The notes beneath the pieces were generated by a model that was not told the origin of the DNA, made no database searches, and saw nothing but the letters and a program-made list of their open reading frames with translations. DNA of 64,000 nucleotides, from assembly GCA_951394045.1 (NCBI GenBank), contig OX595987.1:2418001-2482000 (forward strand). Direction: 5' to 3'. Made by a program: the position numbers and the translations under genes. Position 1 is the first letter of the stretch; every line of letters begins with the position of its first letter. Below are positions 20,566 through 33,585 of the stretch, in pieces. The stretch comes from Nitzschia sp. DOCU1 (lineage: Eukaryota; Bacillariophyta; Bacillariophyceae; Bacillariales; Bacillariaceae).

Positions 20566-23067
20566 TTACATCAACTCTTTATGAGTATACTTCTTTGCTG
20601 CATTCTCGCCGGAAAATTCAGCCACCACGTTAACTCCATTGGATCTAAGCTGCCATTTTGTTGTTAGCAAGCCTTCAACGCCAACTGGGCCTCGTGCGTG
20701 GATTCTGCCTGTAGAGATTCCCACCTCCGCACCCAGACCAAACCGAAAGCCATCCGCAAACCGGGTTGAGCAGTTCTTGAAGACGCAAGCTGCGTCGACC
20801 CTCCGAAGAAACTCTTCCCCAACTCCGCTTTCTTCGCTGCAGACAATCGACTCTGTATGTCCACTGCCGTACTGGTGGATCCAGTCAATGGCTTCGTCAA
20901 CATTCTCAACAACTTCCACCATGCATGTCAGGTCCCCGTACTCGCATTTGAACTTCTCGGCTGGACTATCACATAGTCCCGATTTCATCGCTTTTGGTCC
21001 ACCCAAACACTTCACTCCCGAAGCTCTCAAGGCCATTAGAGTCTGAGCTGCCACACCATTTGAAACGGTATCCCTGTGAACCAAAAGAGTCTCCATGGCA
21101 TTGCAAGCCGACGGATAATCTGTCTTGGCATCTACCGCAATGGCCACCGCTGCCTCAATGCTAGCGCTCGAGTCCAGGTATACATGACACACGCCATCGG
21201 CGTGCCCAAGCACTGGGATCCGTGTATTGGCCTTGATGTATGATACGAGTTCGTTGCTTCCACGAGGGATGACAAGATCGATGACATTATCAAGGGCCAA
21301 CATGTCGGACGCCTGCTCAATCAGACCAGCTTAGATTGAGTGTGAAAGCTTTTAGGTAACAGTGTGTCCAGCAGTCAACTTCTTACCTGACCTCGACTTG
21401 TAATCAAAGCAATAATATCCCTCTTAATCGCTCCGCCACTTCCCGCTTCAATCGCATCGCCGATCACTTTGTGAATAGCCGCATTCGAATTCACCGCCTC
21501 CTTTCCGCCTTTGAGAAGTAAGCCATTGCCGCTCGCGAGGGAAAGTGCTGCGATCTGAGGCATTGAATCAGGACGGGACTCGAAAATAACCATCAACACG
21601 CCAATCGGCACTGTAATGAGCGAGAGCTCCATTCCGTCGGCCAATTCTCGCTTGCTCTTCACGACGCCCAATGGGTCGTCGAGACCGGCCAGCTGTCTCA
21701 AGCCGGCCGCAAGTGTGGATAGTTTTTCTTCCGACAACTTCAATCTCTTTTTCAAAACTAGCGCCACGCCATCTTTCTCCGCAGCCTCCAAATCCAATGC
21801 GTTTGCCGCCAATATTTCGTCCTTCTTTTCCATGAGCGACGACGCGATCGACTCCAAAATCATCTTCCTCATCTCATGGGGCATTGCTTGAAGTTTCCTG
21901 GCTTCGGCTCTCGCTGCCATTGCCTTTTGTCTCGCTTCATTGGATACATCCCCGTTGCCCTCCTGTGTTTGTAGCGGTTAGTTTCACGAATTTGGGGGCG
22001 CACAAAGAAAGCACCCAATAAATATTTACCTGTGTCGCTTTCGCTTCTCGGATGGATTCTTTCTCAAGCGCACTTCCTGGGGTAAGGAAGAGTGTTCCCT
22101 TTGTTCCAAATTTGCTATTGTATTTACCAAGAATGGATCGCACAGAATTAAGATCGGCGCCAGATGCTACCACGCAAGCGGCACACTTGGAACCAGGAGC
22201 GACGGCATTTGTCGCAGCTTCGATTTTGGACGCCATTCCTCCACGCCCCTGAGCGCTCTTGGCACCAATGGCCACCTCCGAAGACTCTTGCACGTAAAGG
22301 TCAAGCCTTTTGGCGCCTTCCTCCGAGGGAGGCTTATCGTAGACTCCCTCCACGTCGGTTAACAAAACAAGGACTTCGGCGCCAAAGCTTCGAGCACATA
22401 GTGCTGCCAAGGAGTCATTATCCGAGAATACATCATCTGCCGTGTAACCCAGGTTGGCAGATACAGCGTCGTTCTCGTTGATAATGGGAACAATCCCATG
22501 GTCCAGCAAACGTTCCACCGAGTATTTCAAATTCTGCAGACGCTGATTATCGGTAAAATCGGTTTGAGTCACCAGGATTTGGGAGGCGGCAACATCCACC
22601 TGATTAAACAAGCTCGAGTAAAGATTCATCATTTCAAATTGTCCGGCTGCTGCACAGGCCGAGTCGTAAACCTTTTTCTTTTCGGCCATGGTGGATGGAC
22701 GAGCATTGAGGTCGAGCAGTTCGACAAAGCTCTCGTTCCGCTTGGAACTCGCCACGGGGCTCATGGAAGGATCGTAAGATCCTCCTACTTCATGAGAGAG
22801 CATGCTTTCCTTGATACTCCTCAGTAACATTCTCTGTTTTCTCAATAGCTGTTTGCCCATGCCCACCGCACCGGAACTGACAAAAATCACTTCCACACCA
22901 CGAGCATGCAACTCGCCAATTTGTTCCGCAATGGCGCCCACTCGTGTCAACGACGGGCGGCCATCTTCATTCGCTACCACAGAAGTACCGGCCTTGACAC
23001 ACACTCGGCGGGCATTCCGTAACAAAGCACGAGCCTTGGGTTCCGCAGGAGCAGCAGCAGAAGACAT
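20566..23067 (-). CDS. P5CS: Delta-1-pyrroline-5-carboxylate synthase (fused glutamate kinase and GSA dehydrogenase)
   Basis: Three exons in transcript order: 22030-23067, 21387-21962 and 20566-21312, with introns of 67 and 74 bp, all phase 0; 786 residues. The N-terminal amino-acid-kinase domain has VCVKAGTSVV, VSSGAVGMGK, NENDAVS and a LLTDVEGVYD nucleotide-site block. The C-terminal aldehyde-dehydrogenase-like domain has VIFESRPDSMPQ, SGNGLLLKGGKEA, DLVIPRGS and IHARGPVGVEGL. Together they convert glutamate to glutamate semialdehyde, the first committed steps of proline synthesis. Plant P5CS is near 717 residues; part of the excess is a Ser-rich insert in the kinase domain at about residues 85-130. 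No organelle signal is seen, so it is likely cytosolic. Confidence 0.95.
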
Positions 23068-23483
23068 GTTGCTGCAATTCTGCTACGCAAGGTAAAAAGT
23101 GCACCAATTGCACACTATGTCGTCGTTCCAAATGGCAAGCGACGAACCGGGAAGTCCGCAACGTCCGCGGTGATGTCATGTGGTCACAAAATGAAGGGAC
23201 ATGAAATGCCTCCGACAAACGTGCGGACCGTGTGAAAATCCGAAACGTGGATGCTAAATTGGGTCAAACGAGTCAGTCAACCCCAAGCAAAAGCGCGCGC
23301 ACAAAGAAACTTTTATCGTACGTGTCGGCAAAATGACGATCGACGCGCCAAGAAGGAATCAAGAAAGACTGGAAGGAACGACCATGACCATGGATCCGAC
23401 GAGAAAGGCACACTTTTACAACACTCCTCATTCCAAACTACCGGTACCTCTTGTGTCATACCAGACTTGTACACTACACTACC
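23068..23483. promoter_or_regulatory. Divergent promoter between P5CS and the EamA transporter
   Basis: 416 bp of divergent intergenic sequence. Frames crossing it are antisense or out-of-frame shadows. No specific regulatory motif was recognised. Confidence 0.4.
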
Positions 23484-24590
23484 ATGTCGTTTGCCTTTGG
23501 AATTGTCGCGGCTCTCATTGCGCCATTTCTCGTCGTGGTGGGTTTCATCATTTGGGACAATCATTGGACGGGAAGCGCCTTTGCCTTGAACATGTACAAG
23601 TGTAATTTGACCGCCATTGGCTTTGCCATAATTGCCTTGAGCATGAGATACCATTCGGGATCGTTTCCCCAGGAGGTCTTTACTTTGCAAAAAGTAGGAG
23701 CATTGACGTTGTCGTCCACCATTGGCATTCTGATTGGCGACTGGGCGTGGCTAGAGGGGATGAGATTGCTGGGGGCACGAAAAATTATTGTCATGGACAG
23801 CTTGAAGCCTTTTTTGGCGGCTTTGTTAGGGGAAGTCTTTCTCCATGAGCGTTTGAAGCCGGAATCCTTCGTTGGGCTGGTGTTGACAGTGGCGCGGGTG
23901 TCCTTGGTGGCCTTTGAACAAAACCACGAAGAAATCGAGCCAGGTTTGGACTCTGCCGACGCTGGACAAGATCGTCTTGCCTTGGAAACGGATCGACTGT
24001 TTCCAATAGAGGAATCTAGAAGTAAACCAAGAGAAACCAAGCGATCGGATAGCTATGCCGAACAACGAAAGGGCCGCAATCAGTCGCTTGGCGAAAGAAT
24101 CTATGGGGGAGTCATGGCAGCTTTGAATGTGATATTGCACACGTTTGGCGCATTGCTCACCAAAAAGTTTGGCGTTGGAATGACAACCTTTGAAATCAAC
24201 TTTATTCGATTTGGCTTTGCCGGAGTTGTCATGGCGATACTATCCGCCTTCCTGTCGCTCCTTCATTCCAAACAGCGAGGACCCGGTATCACAATTGACT
24301 CGGATGATCGACCGTGGTTTCGAATTCCCAAGGCACCACGTTCCATGTGGTTACGAATATCGCTAGGCGTCATGTTTGTGTCTTTTTTGCAACCCGCATT
24401 GACAAACTACGCCATGTTCCAAATATCGCTGGCGCTATTGCTAACACTGGAGTCAATCGGCCCTCTCTACTCCTTGCCATTATCCTACTTGCTACAAGGC
24501 GACCGACCAACACTTCAGGCGTCCATTGGAGCTTTTCTGGCCGTAGTCGGTATCGTGATATTGTCTTCCAAAGGCATGACCACTGACTAA
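23484..24590 (+). CDS. EamA/DMT-family membrane transporter
   Basis: Single exon, 368 residues from the ATG at 23484; upstream in-frame codons lack an ATG. Two halves of about five hydrophobic helices are separated by a charged loop (about residues 150-205). Each half ends in the EamA-style segment (LLGEVFLHERLKPESFVGLVL; SYLLQGDRPTLQASIGAFLAVVGIVIL). The family moves small metabolites, and the substrate is not deducible. The stop is 14 bp from the convergent RPC4 gene. Confidence 0.85.
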   Translation: MSFAFGIVAALIAPFLVVVGFIIWDNHWTGSAFALNMYKCNLTAIGFAIIALSMRYHSGSFPQEVFTLQKVGALTLSSTIGILIGDWAWLEGMRLLGARKIIVMDSLKPFLAALLGEVFLHERLKPESFVGLVLTVARVSLVAFEQNHEEIEPGLDSADAGQDRLALETDRLFPIEESRSKPRETKRSDSYAEQRKGRNQSLGERIYGGVMAALNVILHTFGALLTKKFGVGMTTFEINFIRFGFAGVVMAILSAFLSLLHSKQRGPGITIDSDDRPWFRIPKAPRSMWLRISLGVMFVSFLQPALTNYAMFQISLALLLTLESIGPLYSLPLSYLLQGDRPTLQASIGAFLAVVGIVILSSKGMTTD

Positions 24591-24604
24591 CGAGTATCAC
24601 TAAA

Positions 24605-25867
24605 TTAATCGGCAAATGCCGAGGCCAAGTTGGGCGTGATCACAATGGACTTGCCGACAGGTCCCAAAGCCACAAATTTGCTCTCTTCTGGATCGATCAC
24701 GACGGCCTGTTGCAAAAAGCTGCAGGATAGGCCTTCGTTGACATTCATGAGAATCGGACTACAGCCATTGGGACCTTCCATTTTGAGCACCGTCTTGCCG
24801 CTTTTGTACACAATGATCTTGCCTATTCGCCCAGCGGCTGTCCTGGCCAGAACATTATCATGACTTTTGGCTGCCAGAGGTGGAGTGGCAACCTCCGAAA
24901 TCGATGGTAGCTGGTCTGGATCATTAGAGTCGTTCGCCTGGTCCATGGGCTCGTCCGTACTGTACGCAGGCATGGGTCCGTCCGAGGTGTGCGGCTGAAG
25001 AGGAGGAAGTCGGGTTGGCAATTGAACCAAAAACCAAGAATTTTGTTCCCACGACAAGTGGTCCGCATCACGAGCATCGACAAACGGTGATATTTCGGGC
25101 TCTGACACCTCTTGAGTCATTGTTCCCGCTCCGGACGCGCCGGGATGAACGCCTGTCGAGGGACCCGCCGAAGCATACGCCACTGGACGCTCCTTTAAGC
25201 CAATACCTAGTGGAACGGGAGGGGGTGGAAACGGAAGTTCCAACGGCGGGATCCTGGAGTGTAGTCCCCTGGTCGCGTCTTGCCCGTCCTCGTTGCTCGA
25301 GTCAGAATCGTAGACGTACCCATCCAGTATGAAGTTACCTTTTGCACTAGCGTCAGCTGAAGTAAATTGCCCACTATCGTCATAGTCCATCGCAGTCGCT
25401 TCAGAATTTCTCTTGGAACTCTTCGCTCCAGTCTTCTCTTTACTGGTTCCAATCGCTATTTCGAGCTGCCCAACAACTTCCTCCGTCGTTTCATGGTCGT
25501 TGTTCTTGGCCCGGCCCACCGCAGAAGATCCAGCAGAGGATCTTCTCGTAGCCGAATCAGATGGCTTCTCGCTCCCTGTAAATACTACTCTCCCCGATGG
25601 GATGGGCGCCCGGCCCCTTCCTCTCCCACGCCCTCCACGTCCACCCCGACCGCCAGAGCCTTCGCGGCCCCCTCCTGATTCACGAGCGGCTTGACTTGTC
25701 GTATTTTCTGTAGAGGGTGCAAATGCCACCGTCGGGCCAGTTACTGCTGCAGTGGCATCAGCTGATGAAGTCGTGTCCCCTGCATCGGCGGCTGAAGCGC
25801 CGGGGCGAATCTTCTTGGCGGGTTTACGAGGCTTGAATTTGCCCTTTTGAGCTGGAGGAGGTGCCAT
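24605..25867 (-). CDS. RPC4: RNA polymerase III subunit RPC4 (RPC53/POLR3D)
   Basis: Single exon, 420 residues. The conserved C-terminal domain is clear: RIGKIIVYKSGKTVLKMEG, then NVNEGLSCSFLQQAVVID, then LGPVGKSIVITPNL at the end. This is the RPC4 module that, with RPC5, forms the TFIIF-like subcomplex of Pol III used in initiation and termination. The N-terminal two thirds is low complexity, with a basic start (KFKPRKPAKK), an RG-rich box near residues 64-86 and acidic linkers. The region around LDGYVYDSDSSNEDG may mark the conserved middle. Confidence 0.87.
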   Translation of the reverse strand: MAPPPAQKGKFKPRKPAKKIRPGASAADAGDTTSSADATAAVTGPTVAFAPSTENTTSQAARESGGGREGSGGRGGRGGRGRGRGRAPIPSGRVVFTGSEKPSDSATRRSSAGSSAVGRAKNNDHETTEEVVGQLEIAIGTSKEKTGAKSSKRNSEATAMDYDDSGQFTSADASAKGNFILDGYVYDSDSSNEDGQDATRGLHSRIPPLELPFPPPPVPLGIGLKERPVAYASAGPSTGVHPGASGAGTMTQEVSEPEISPFVDARDADHLSWEQNSWFLVQLPTRLPPLQPHTSDGPMPAYSTDEPMDQANDSNDPDQLPSISEVATPPLAAKSHDNVLARTAAGRIGKIIVYKSGKTVLKMEGPNGCSPILMNVNEGLSCSFLQQAVVIDPEESKFVALGPVGKSIVITPNLASAFAD

Positions 25868-26029
25868 GGTTTAAGTTGTTACTATCAAAATAAATTGAAT
25901 AAAAACTGGCAGATTGAAATGAGTGTCCTCTGAAGCTAAGACACTGTGTGATTTTCGAATGGGTCTCCAAACGCTGATTGTGTAATGTGAAAGAGGTGAT
26001 GTCTGTGCGGCAACCCTATCATGTATAGG

Positions 26030-26175
26030 AACATTTTAGTGTGTCGCAGTGCGACATATTGTATATGCCTCTATTTAGTGTTTACCCTGATTCGATTGGC
26101 TCTATTTTAGTGTTTCCGCTAATATTATTGGCTGCTTTTTAGTGGAGCAATGCTATTGGCTGCTTTCTAGTGGAG
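26030..26175. repeat. Degenerate tandem repeat with TTTTAGTG core
   Basis: Five units share a core close to (C)TNTTTAGTG. The two best preserved are adjacent copies of about 27 bp reading TTGGCTGCTTT(T/C)TAGTGGAG. Within it TGTCGCA-G-TGCGACA at 26042-26056 is a perfect inverted repeat. Confidence 0.6.
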
Positions 26176-26600
26176 CGCATACCGCGCGATTCCCCTCAAA
26201 TTTGTTGGACGAAGGCTTGCTATGGGGGGTGGTCTCTGTAGCTTTTACTTCTGAGACAGTCACACTTTGCTGCTTGGAATGAATCATAGCTACTCTTCCC
26301 TGCTTTTACATACTAGCAGGTGGAAAATTAGCAGTAGCTCAAGTAATAATAGCTATTATACTGCTACTACTAGCTTCTTCTACTACTAGTAGTAGTCGCT
26401 TACTTCTTATCCTGGATGTCCTGATGCTGGTGGTGCAGTGGTCTTGGGAGCGCTGGGCGGTGAGAGGAGGAGGACAGCGAAGACAAAGCGGATGGAGGAC
26501 GACCAAACATGGACTAGTGCTGGTGCTACCTCATAGTACAACCCCTGCTGGGCTACTCCTTTGACTAGCTAAGTGCACCAGCAGCACTCGTCCTGGCTAG

Positions 26601-26700
26601 TACTACTACTACTTACTAGTACGTCTACTAAAGCAGCAAAAAGTGTGTGCTATCCATTTAGCAGCTAACTGGATGATTGGAGAGGAACCATCTTGCCAAA
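26601..26700. repeat. Dispersed repeat, copy B
   Basis: Aligns by eye over about 75 bp with copy C (TAAAGCAGCAAAAAGTG, CTATCCATTTAGCAGCTA, ATTGGAGAGGAAC, GCCAAAT) and more loosely with copy A at 17.9 kb. Copies B and C are in the same orientation, 207 bp apart. Confidence 0.7.
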
Positions 26701-26820
26701 TTGCCGAAGCGATAACGGCTACCTGGAAGAAAGGCAGCTGAGGAGTCTCACGACTCATACTAGGACTTTTTCACCCATCAGGAATCATCAGCGAGATGAT
26801 GAAACCATAGTACAAAGGTA

Positions 26821-26910
26821 AGTAGTACTACTATTAAAGCAGCAAAAAGTGCGCACTATCCATTTAGCAGCTACCTGGACGATTGGAGAGGAACAATCTC
26901 GCCAAATAGT
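26821..26910. repeat. Dispersed repeat, copy C
   Basis: Near-identical to copy B over the core, with scattered substitutions. It is preceded by a GTAGTACTACTA tract comparable to the ACT tract before copy B. Confidence 0.7.
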
Positions 26911-27728
26911 ATCATGTTTTTCTCGCTGTTGGTGTTGTTGTTGTAGCACTAGTCGAATGGCAGCCTACTGTAGCTACTTCAGTACTAACTACTGCCACCT
27001 TTAGTGCATCATCCTACTACCTGCGGGGCGGTGGCGCTCATAGGCACTAGTAGTAGTACTAACAGCAGGCCGCCCCCGACGACGTCCTCACCACTATGAC
27101 TTCTGCTGGTGCCTGTATTACTACTAGCAGCTCGTCTCAGCAGCTAGCCACTACTACCACTAATACCAGGTGTCTGGTGAGCTGTGCTGGTACTATTGCT
27201 AGCTGTCCCTATGAACCTATCTGCTGTATCGTACTATAGTTTGGCAGCCTTCGGCGCACCTGCGGTGCACCGCCCTCCCCCTTTCTCCACCCCTAAAATT
27301 TTATTATAAAGTTCCTATACCAAAAAATTGCCGGTGAGATTGATCTCTTGACGACGAGAGCGAGCGAAAGGTGGATCTGCGATCAACACGAATGGTTGCC
27401 GATGAACGGTTGGATCGTTTTCGCGCAACAACCAGCGCGCAAATCATTTCAGTCACGATATTTTCAGTCACGGATTACATACGACTAAGCCGACTTCCGT
27501 ATCTTTTTGCCGTGACACCACCCACACATGACATGTCCATACGTCACAGATTATGGCAACAACGAGAATGCCGCCGATGATGACAAAACACGGTTCCCTT
27601 CTTGTTGACGCCTCTTCAAAAGGTGGTCTACCCGATCCTACTGACTGCTTGGGCTTGCCTTGTAAGCTGCAAGATCATTCTATTGCTTCGAAGGATCGAT
27701 TGATTTCTTTTGTATACGGAAAGATACG

Positions 27729-29978
<2,250 letters not shown>

Positions 29979-30078
29979 AAGCCGTGTACCAGGCTCAACT
30001 GCAACTAGCAAAGCCAAAAGAATATCTAAAATAGACAATGTGATATGTGGCTTGTTTCGGCAAAATCTGGTTTTGAAA

Positions 30079-31559
30079 TCAAACGGCGACTTCAAATCCC
30101 AGCATACCCCTTTGTTGTGACTCCAAATGTGCGTCGGGGATCCACGTCGGTGGGAGTAAATGCTTTTGTAGCAAGTAGTGATTTCGACCCTTGGTGGCCC
30201 CGTCATGTAGGTTTAGTGACCTCGTAAATTCTTCGTATATTGGGTCATTGACTGGAACCTGTGTGTATCCTGACCGCCGGTAAAGAGACAAGGCTCCATA
30301 GTTGTTAACATCGACGTGAAGGAATAACGTTTCGACGCCGCGCATCGTGGCCAACTCGTCGATCGACTGATTAAATCATAAATTGAGAGCTTGTTAGCAT
30401 CCATCAGCCTTCAAGTAGTCAATGACCGCTTCAAAAGCCTCACCTGCATTATTTTCTGTCCGATTCCCTTTCGTCGGGCTGTGGGACTAACGGCTACCTC
30501 CGTAATGTACAACACCGAATTGAGCAGTCTTTGCCTACCGAGAGACGTGCCTTCAAATTCGTGAAAACTGCACTCCGCAGTACCCAGAATGACATCCGGG
30601 CGGGAGGACATAATAGACCCGTACCGAGGTACTGTAGCGACAATACATGTAGCCCCTCGACTGCGTCGACTGGACAACACCTGGCAGCTCTTGGCACAAA
30701 AGGCTTTTCGCATATCAGGCGAAAAGTCAGAAAATACCGAGAGCCGTAGATTGGCAATATCCAAATCGTCTGCAAGTGTTGCTACTCTGACAGCAACTCG
30801 GTCCGCTGGCCTCCATGGCCTCGTGGATCTCTCCGACTGTACAAGAACCGTACCAGGAGCGGGGATTTGCCAAGAGGATGGATCAACTACTGTTGTCACG
30901 CAGCGTTCGGCCTCCCCGAACAGGCCCATAGCAGCGGACTTCTCCATCATACTTTCTACTGTTGCTTGAATCATCGACTTGGTTATCATAGCCGAGGGAG
31001 AACCTTGCTGTCCGTTAAAAGAATCTGAATCGTCCTTCTTTTTCGGGACGGTATTTGCCGAAGCTGCCTTCTTGACCGCATCCGCAAGCTTAGTCATTGA
31101 TCTTGTTCCGGCCCGAGCCTGGGTGGCGCTCCCTACCCTCCTGGTCCCTACGCTTGTGCTTTTGGTGCCGACATCGCCGGAAGATCTACCTCCCGCTCGC
31201 CGTGACAGCAAAGCAGCTGCCTTGGCTGCGTTTGCTAACCGTTGTGCTTTTGCCTCCTCGTCTTCATATCGACCTTCGGTTTCTCGGGACTCATCCTCGG
31301 ACGCTTCATAATTTTCTGCCTGATCCTCGTCCTCATCGGCAGCAGACGACGACATTCGATAAGATCCCAGAGAATTTTCGTGTGAAACAACAATTGGAAT
31401 CTCGGCAACAAGGGTCTTTGACTCCCCCGTTCGCTCCCGTGGCTCAACGACGAATAGCGTAGTCTGTCGATGCCCGAATCCCGTCTGCTGAGGATTAGAC
31501 TGGAACGACGTACACCGATCGACTGATACCGAAAGTAGCAGTAGCAGACAGAGCGACAT
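30079..31559 (-). CDS. GNAT N-acetyltransferase, probably plastid
   Basis: Exons 30444-31559 and 30079-30366; the 77-bp intron (GTGAGG...TCAG) is phase 0; 467 residues. I start at the Met opening MSLCLLLLLSVSVDRCTSF, a signal peptide with an ASAFAP-like S-F site; the frame is open for 60 more codons upstream. A long acidic, then Ala/Lys-rich linker covers about residues 65-200. The acetyl-CoA fold comes last: YITEVAVSPTARRKGIGQKIM (motif A with RRKGIG), then across the splice the LFLHVDVNNYGALSLYRRSGY block. The substrate is unknown; both protein N-termini and small amines are possible. Confidence 0.83.
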
Positions 31560-32276
31560 TCCAAAAGGTGCACTGTAGAGAAACGAGCCGCGGCCACCAC
31601 TGCACCGTCTGGGAAGTTCTGCAGATAATACTGGGTCCTTAGAAGTGCAAGTAGGTCGAGGCCAGCGTGTCGGAATTGCCTCATTCTTTAAAAAATGTGA
31701 CCCCACCCCTGACGACATTTCTGCTGTTGAAACCTTCATTCGTTTCGTTTCCTTTCGACTCGAACCAGTAACAACAACAAATCACGTCACTCTTCTAGAG
31801 AGAGTGAAGAAAATGCGTTCGTTTGCGGATGCAAAGAACTTGTTGTTGTCTCGTCGGAAGTAGTCTCTGCCCTCGAGACAGATTAAGCGAAGCACAGCCT
31901 GCTTTTGGTTGGTGCATGCGTGGCGAAATGAAAAAGCATCACGAAGAATGGCGGCAGAACACGAGCTTCAACGCGAAAATTGGTTTGTGATACGTCATTC
32001 CTGCACCTAATTGCCGGATGTCGCATCGATATCTGATTGGTTAAGTGACAGTTCTTCTGCGGAGAAGGGATGACTCCTTCGACTCTATCCACCAAAATCG
32101 CTGGGGTGCCCCCTTTGTCACACTCCCCTAAAAGAAAGCAACGACAATGACCGTCCAATAAGCATGCAACCATGGAGCCGAGCAGAATTCACAATAGTGC
32201 TTGAATATACATATATATCGTTGCAAGCCACTGTTTCGTTGCCTCTGTTGCTCTTGGTTGAATCGATCCTCACAAT
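31560..32276. promoter_or_regulatory. Divergent promoter region, GNAT / IER3IP1
   Basis: About 720 bp. Frames are short or continue the GNAT frame upstream of its likely start. No recognised gene or motif. Confidence 0.35.
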
Positions 32277-32603
32277 ATGGGTTTTTCTCTCTGGAATTTG
32301 TTCAAGGTGCGTTGATTCCAGGGTGTTGAAACGTGTTTGTCCGCTCTTCTCTCGTCGCCGTCTCATCCGTCGAGACATGACTCTCTTCTTCTGTAGGTTG
32401 GCCTCTTGGTGGTGAATTCCGTCATGATATTGAACAAACCACGATTTCTCGCCAAGTATGGTTTGGATGACTTGGTAGCAGTATCGCATGATCCTGTGAA
32501 ATCGCAAATTGTGGGTCTGTTGCTGGCAGTGCAATATCTCAAAGTCCCAGTCATTGCCTGTAATGTGATAACCATTGTCTTTGAAATCTTTTTCGGGGGA
32601 TGA
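32277..32603 (+). CDS. YOS1: IER3IP1/Yos1 homologue (ER-Golgi trafficking)
   Basis: Exon 1 is only 30 nt (32277-32306, MGFSLWNLFK); a 90-bp intron (GTGCGT...TGTAG) follows, and exon 2 is 32397-32603; 78 residues, the usual size. The plan matches the family: an N-terminal hydrophobic segment, the VMILNKPRFLAKYGLDD block, the KSQIVGLL segment, and a C-terminal membrane span VPVIACNVITIVFEIFFGG. Yos1 acts with Yip1/Yif1 in COPII vesicle transport. Gene prediction by length alone would miss this gene. Confidence 0.88.
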
Positions 32604-33585
32604 GGAAGAGCCAAAAGAATTCAATGTCTATACCATCATCCAATCGATCCGACATTCATGGCGGCAAGGGGTGTACTGTTGTGCCTTTTACGTTGATTGT
32701 GGGGCTTCCATGACAAACGAGCCAGTAATAGGGATACCCGATCCAAATAAATCAATGGATGGACCAAAGAGCCTGATCGAGAAATCTTGAAAGAATGCAA
32801 CCCAAACAATCCTGCAGACGTTAATATCCTACTAGTAGACTATACCGTTAGCAATGACAAAAGCACTCGGTTCTAAAATGGCATCCATTGTGAGCGTCAT
32901 CTGTACACCGTCTTCACCCTACCTATCAGCAGCTAGTAGGAACTCATACAACCAAAGATAAAACTCATACTAGTAGACAAGGACACTACTGATTCGCATC
33001 ATGCCTTCCTCGAGTTGCAACTTTAGGGATAACAGAGCCGAGTGTCGATAAGATGATCCAGGGTGGCGGGCCACTTTACTTGAACTATGATGTGGGATAG
33101 ACGCTCTCTTAGAAAAAATTCAATGAGTAGTCTGTGGTTAAGCAGCTACAGAGCTGAATTCAATTTATCCCGATAGATACCAATGCCGGTAGAGGTATAG
33201 TTCAAATCGCTGACTTTTGTAGTGCCGTCCACCCAGGATGACGTACGTACAAATTACTGACTCACTCGACTGGAAAATGTTTGTGGGGGGAAGATATGAT
33301 ACATGACTACGATTACATTTGTTCCGCGAACCCAGCCTGGTACACTTTTGACGCCAGGTCATTTTCAAAGAAGTTATGTTCGTACCGCCCTGGAGAATTT
33401 TGTCCCAAAGAAGGAAGACGCACTTGGGTTTCGATAGATCCGATGACATGATGGGCAACGAGAGGCAACGCCACATCATTCTCGCCACACTATCGTATCC
33501 ATAAAGGTGGTTCTTTTATACTATCTCTTCCAAAGAAAGAGCTCATATTCTCAGTCTGCTGTCATATCGACTCTTGTGCTGAAAG
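32604..33585. other. Gene-free stretch
   Basis: Nearly 1 kb between two plus-strand genes with no coding frame worth calling. Two TACTAGTAG palindromes occur near 32830 and 32970. Otherwise unremarkable. Confidence 0.4.

Larger units (their letters stand above)
25868..27728. other. Gene-free, repeat-rich region
   Basis: About 1.9 kb without a supportable gene. It contains degenerate TTTTAGTG repeats (26030-26175), many ACTAGTAGTAGT-like trinucleotide palindromes (26330-26640 and 26990-27190) and two copies of the dispersed repeat. Around 27251-27275 is a G/C-rich palindrome (GCGGTGCACCGC). The texture is that of decayed mobile-element sequence, but no transposase or terminal repeat was found. 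Confidence 0.55.

Noticed and set aside
31560..31739. Upstream extension of the GNAT protein by 60 residues
   Set aside because: It would bury the signal peptide inside the protein; the internal Met fits plastid targeting better.
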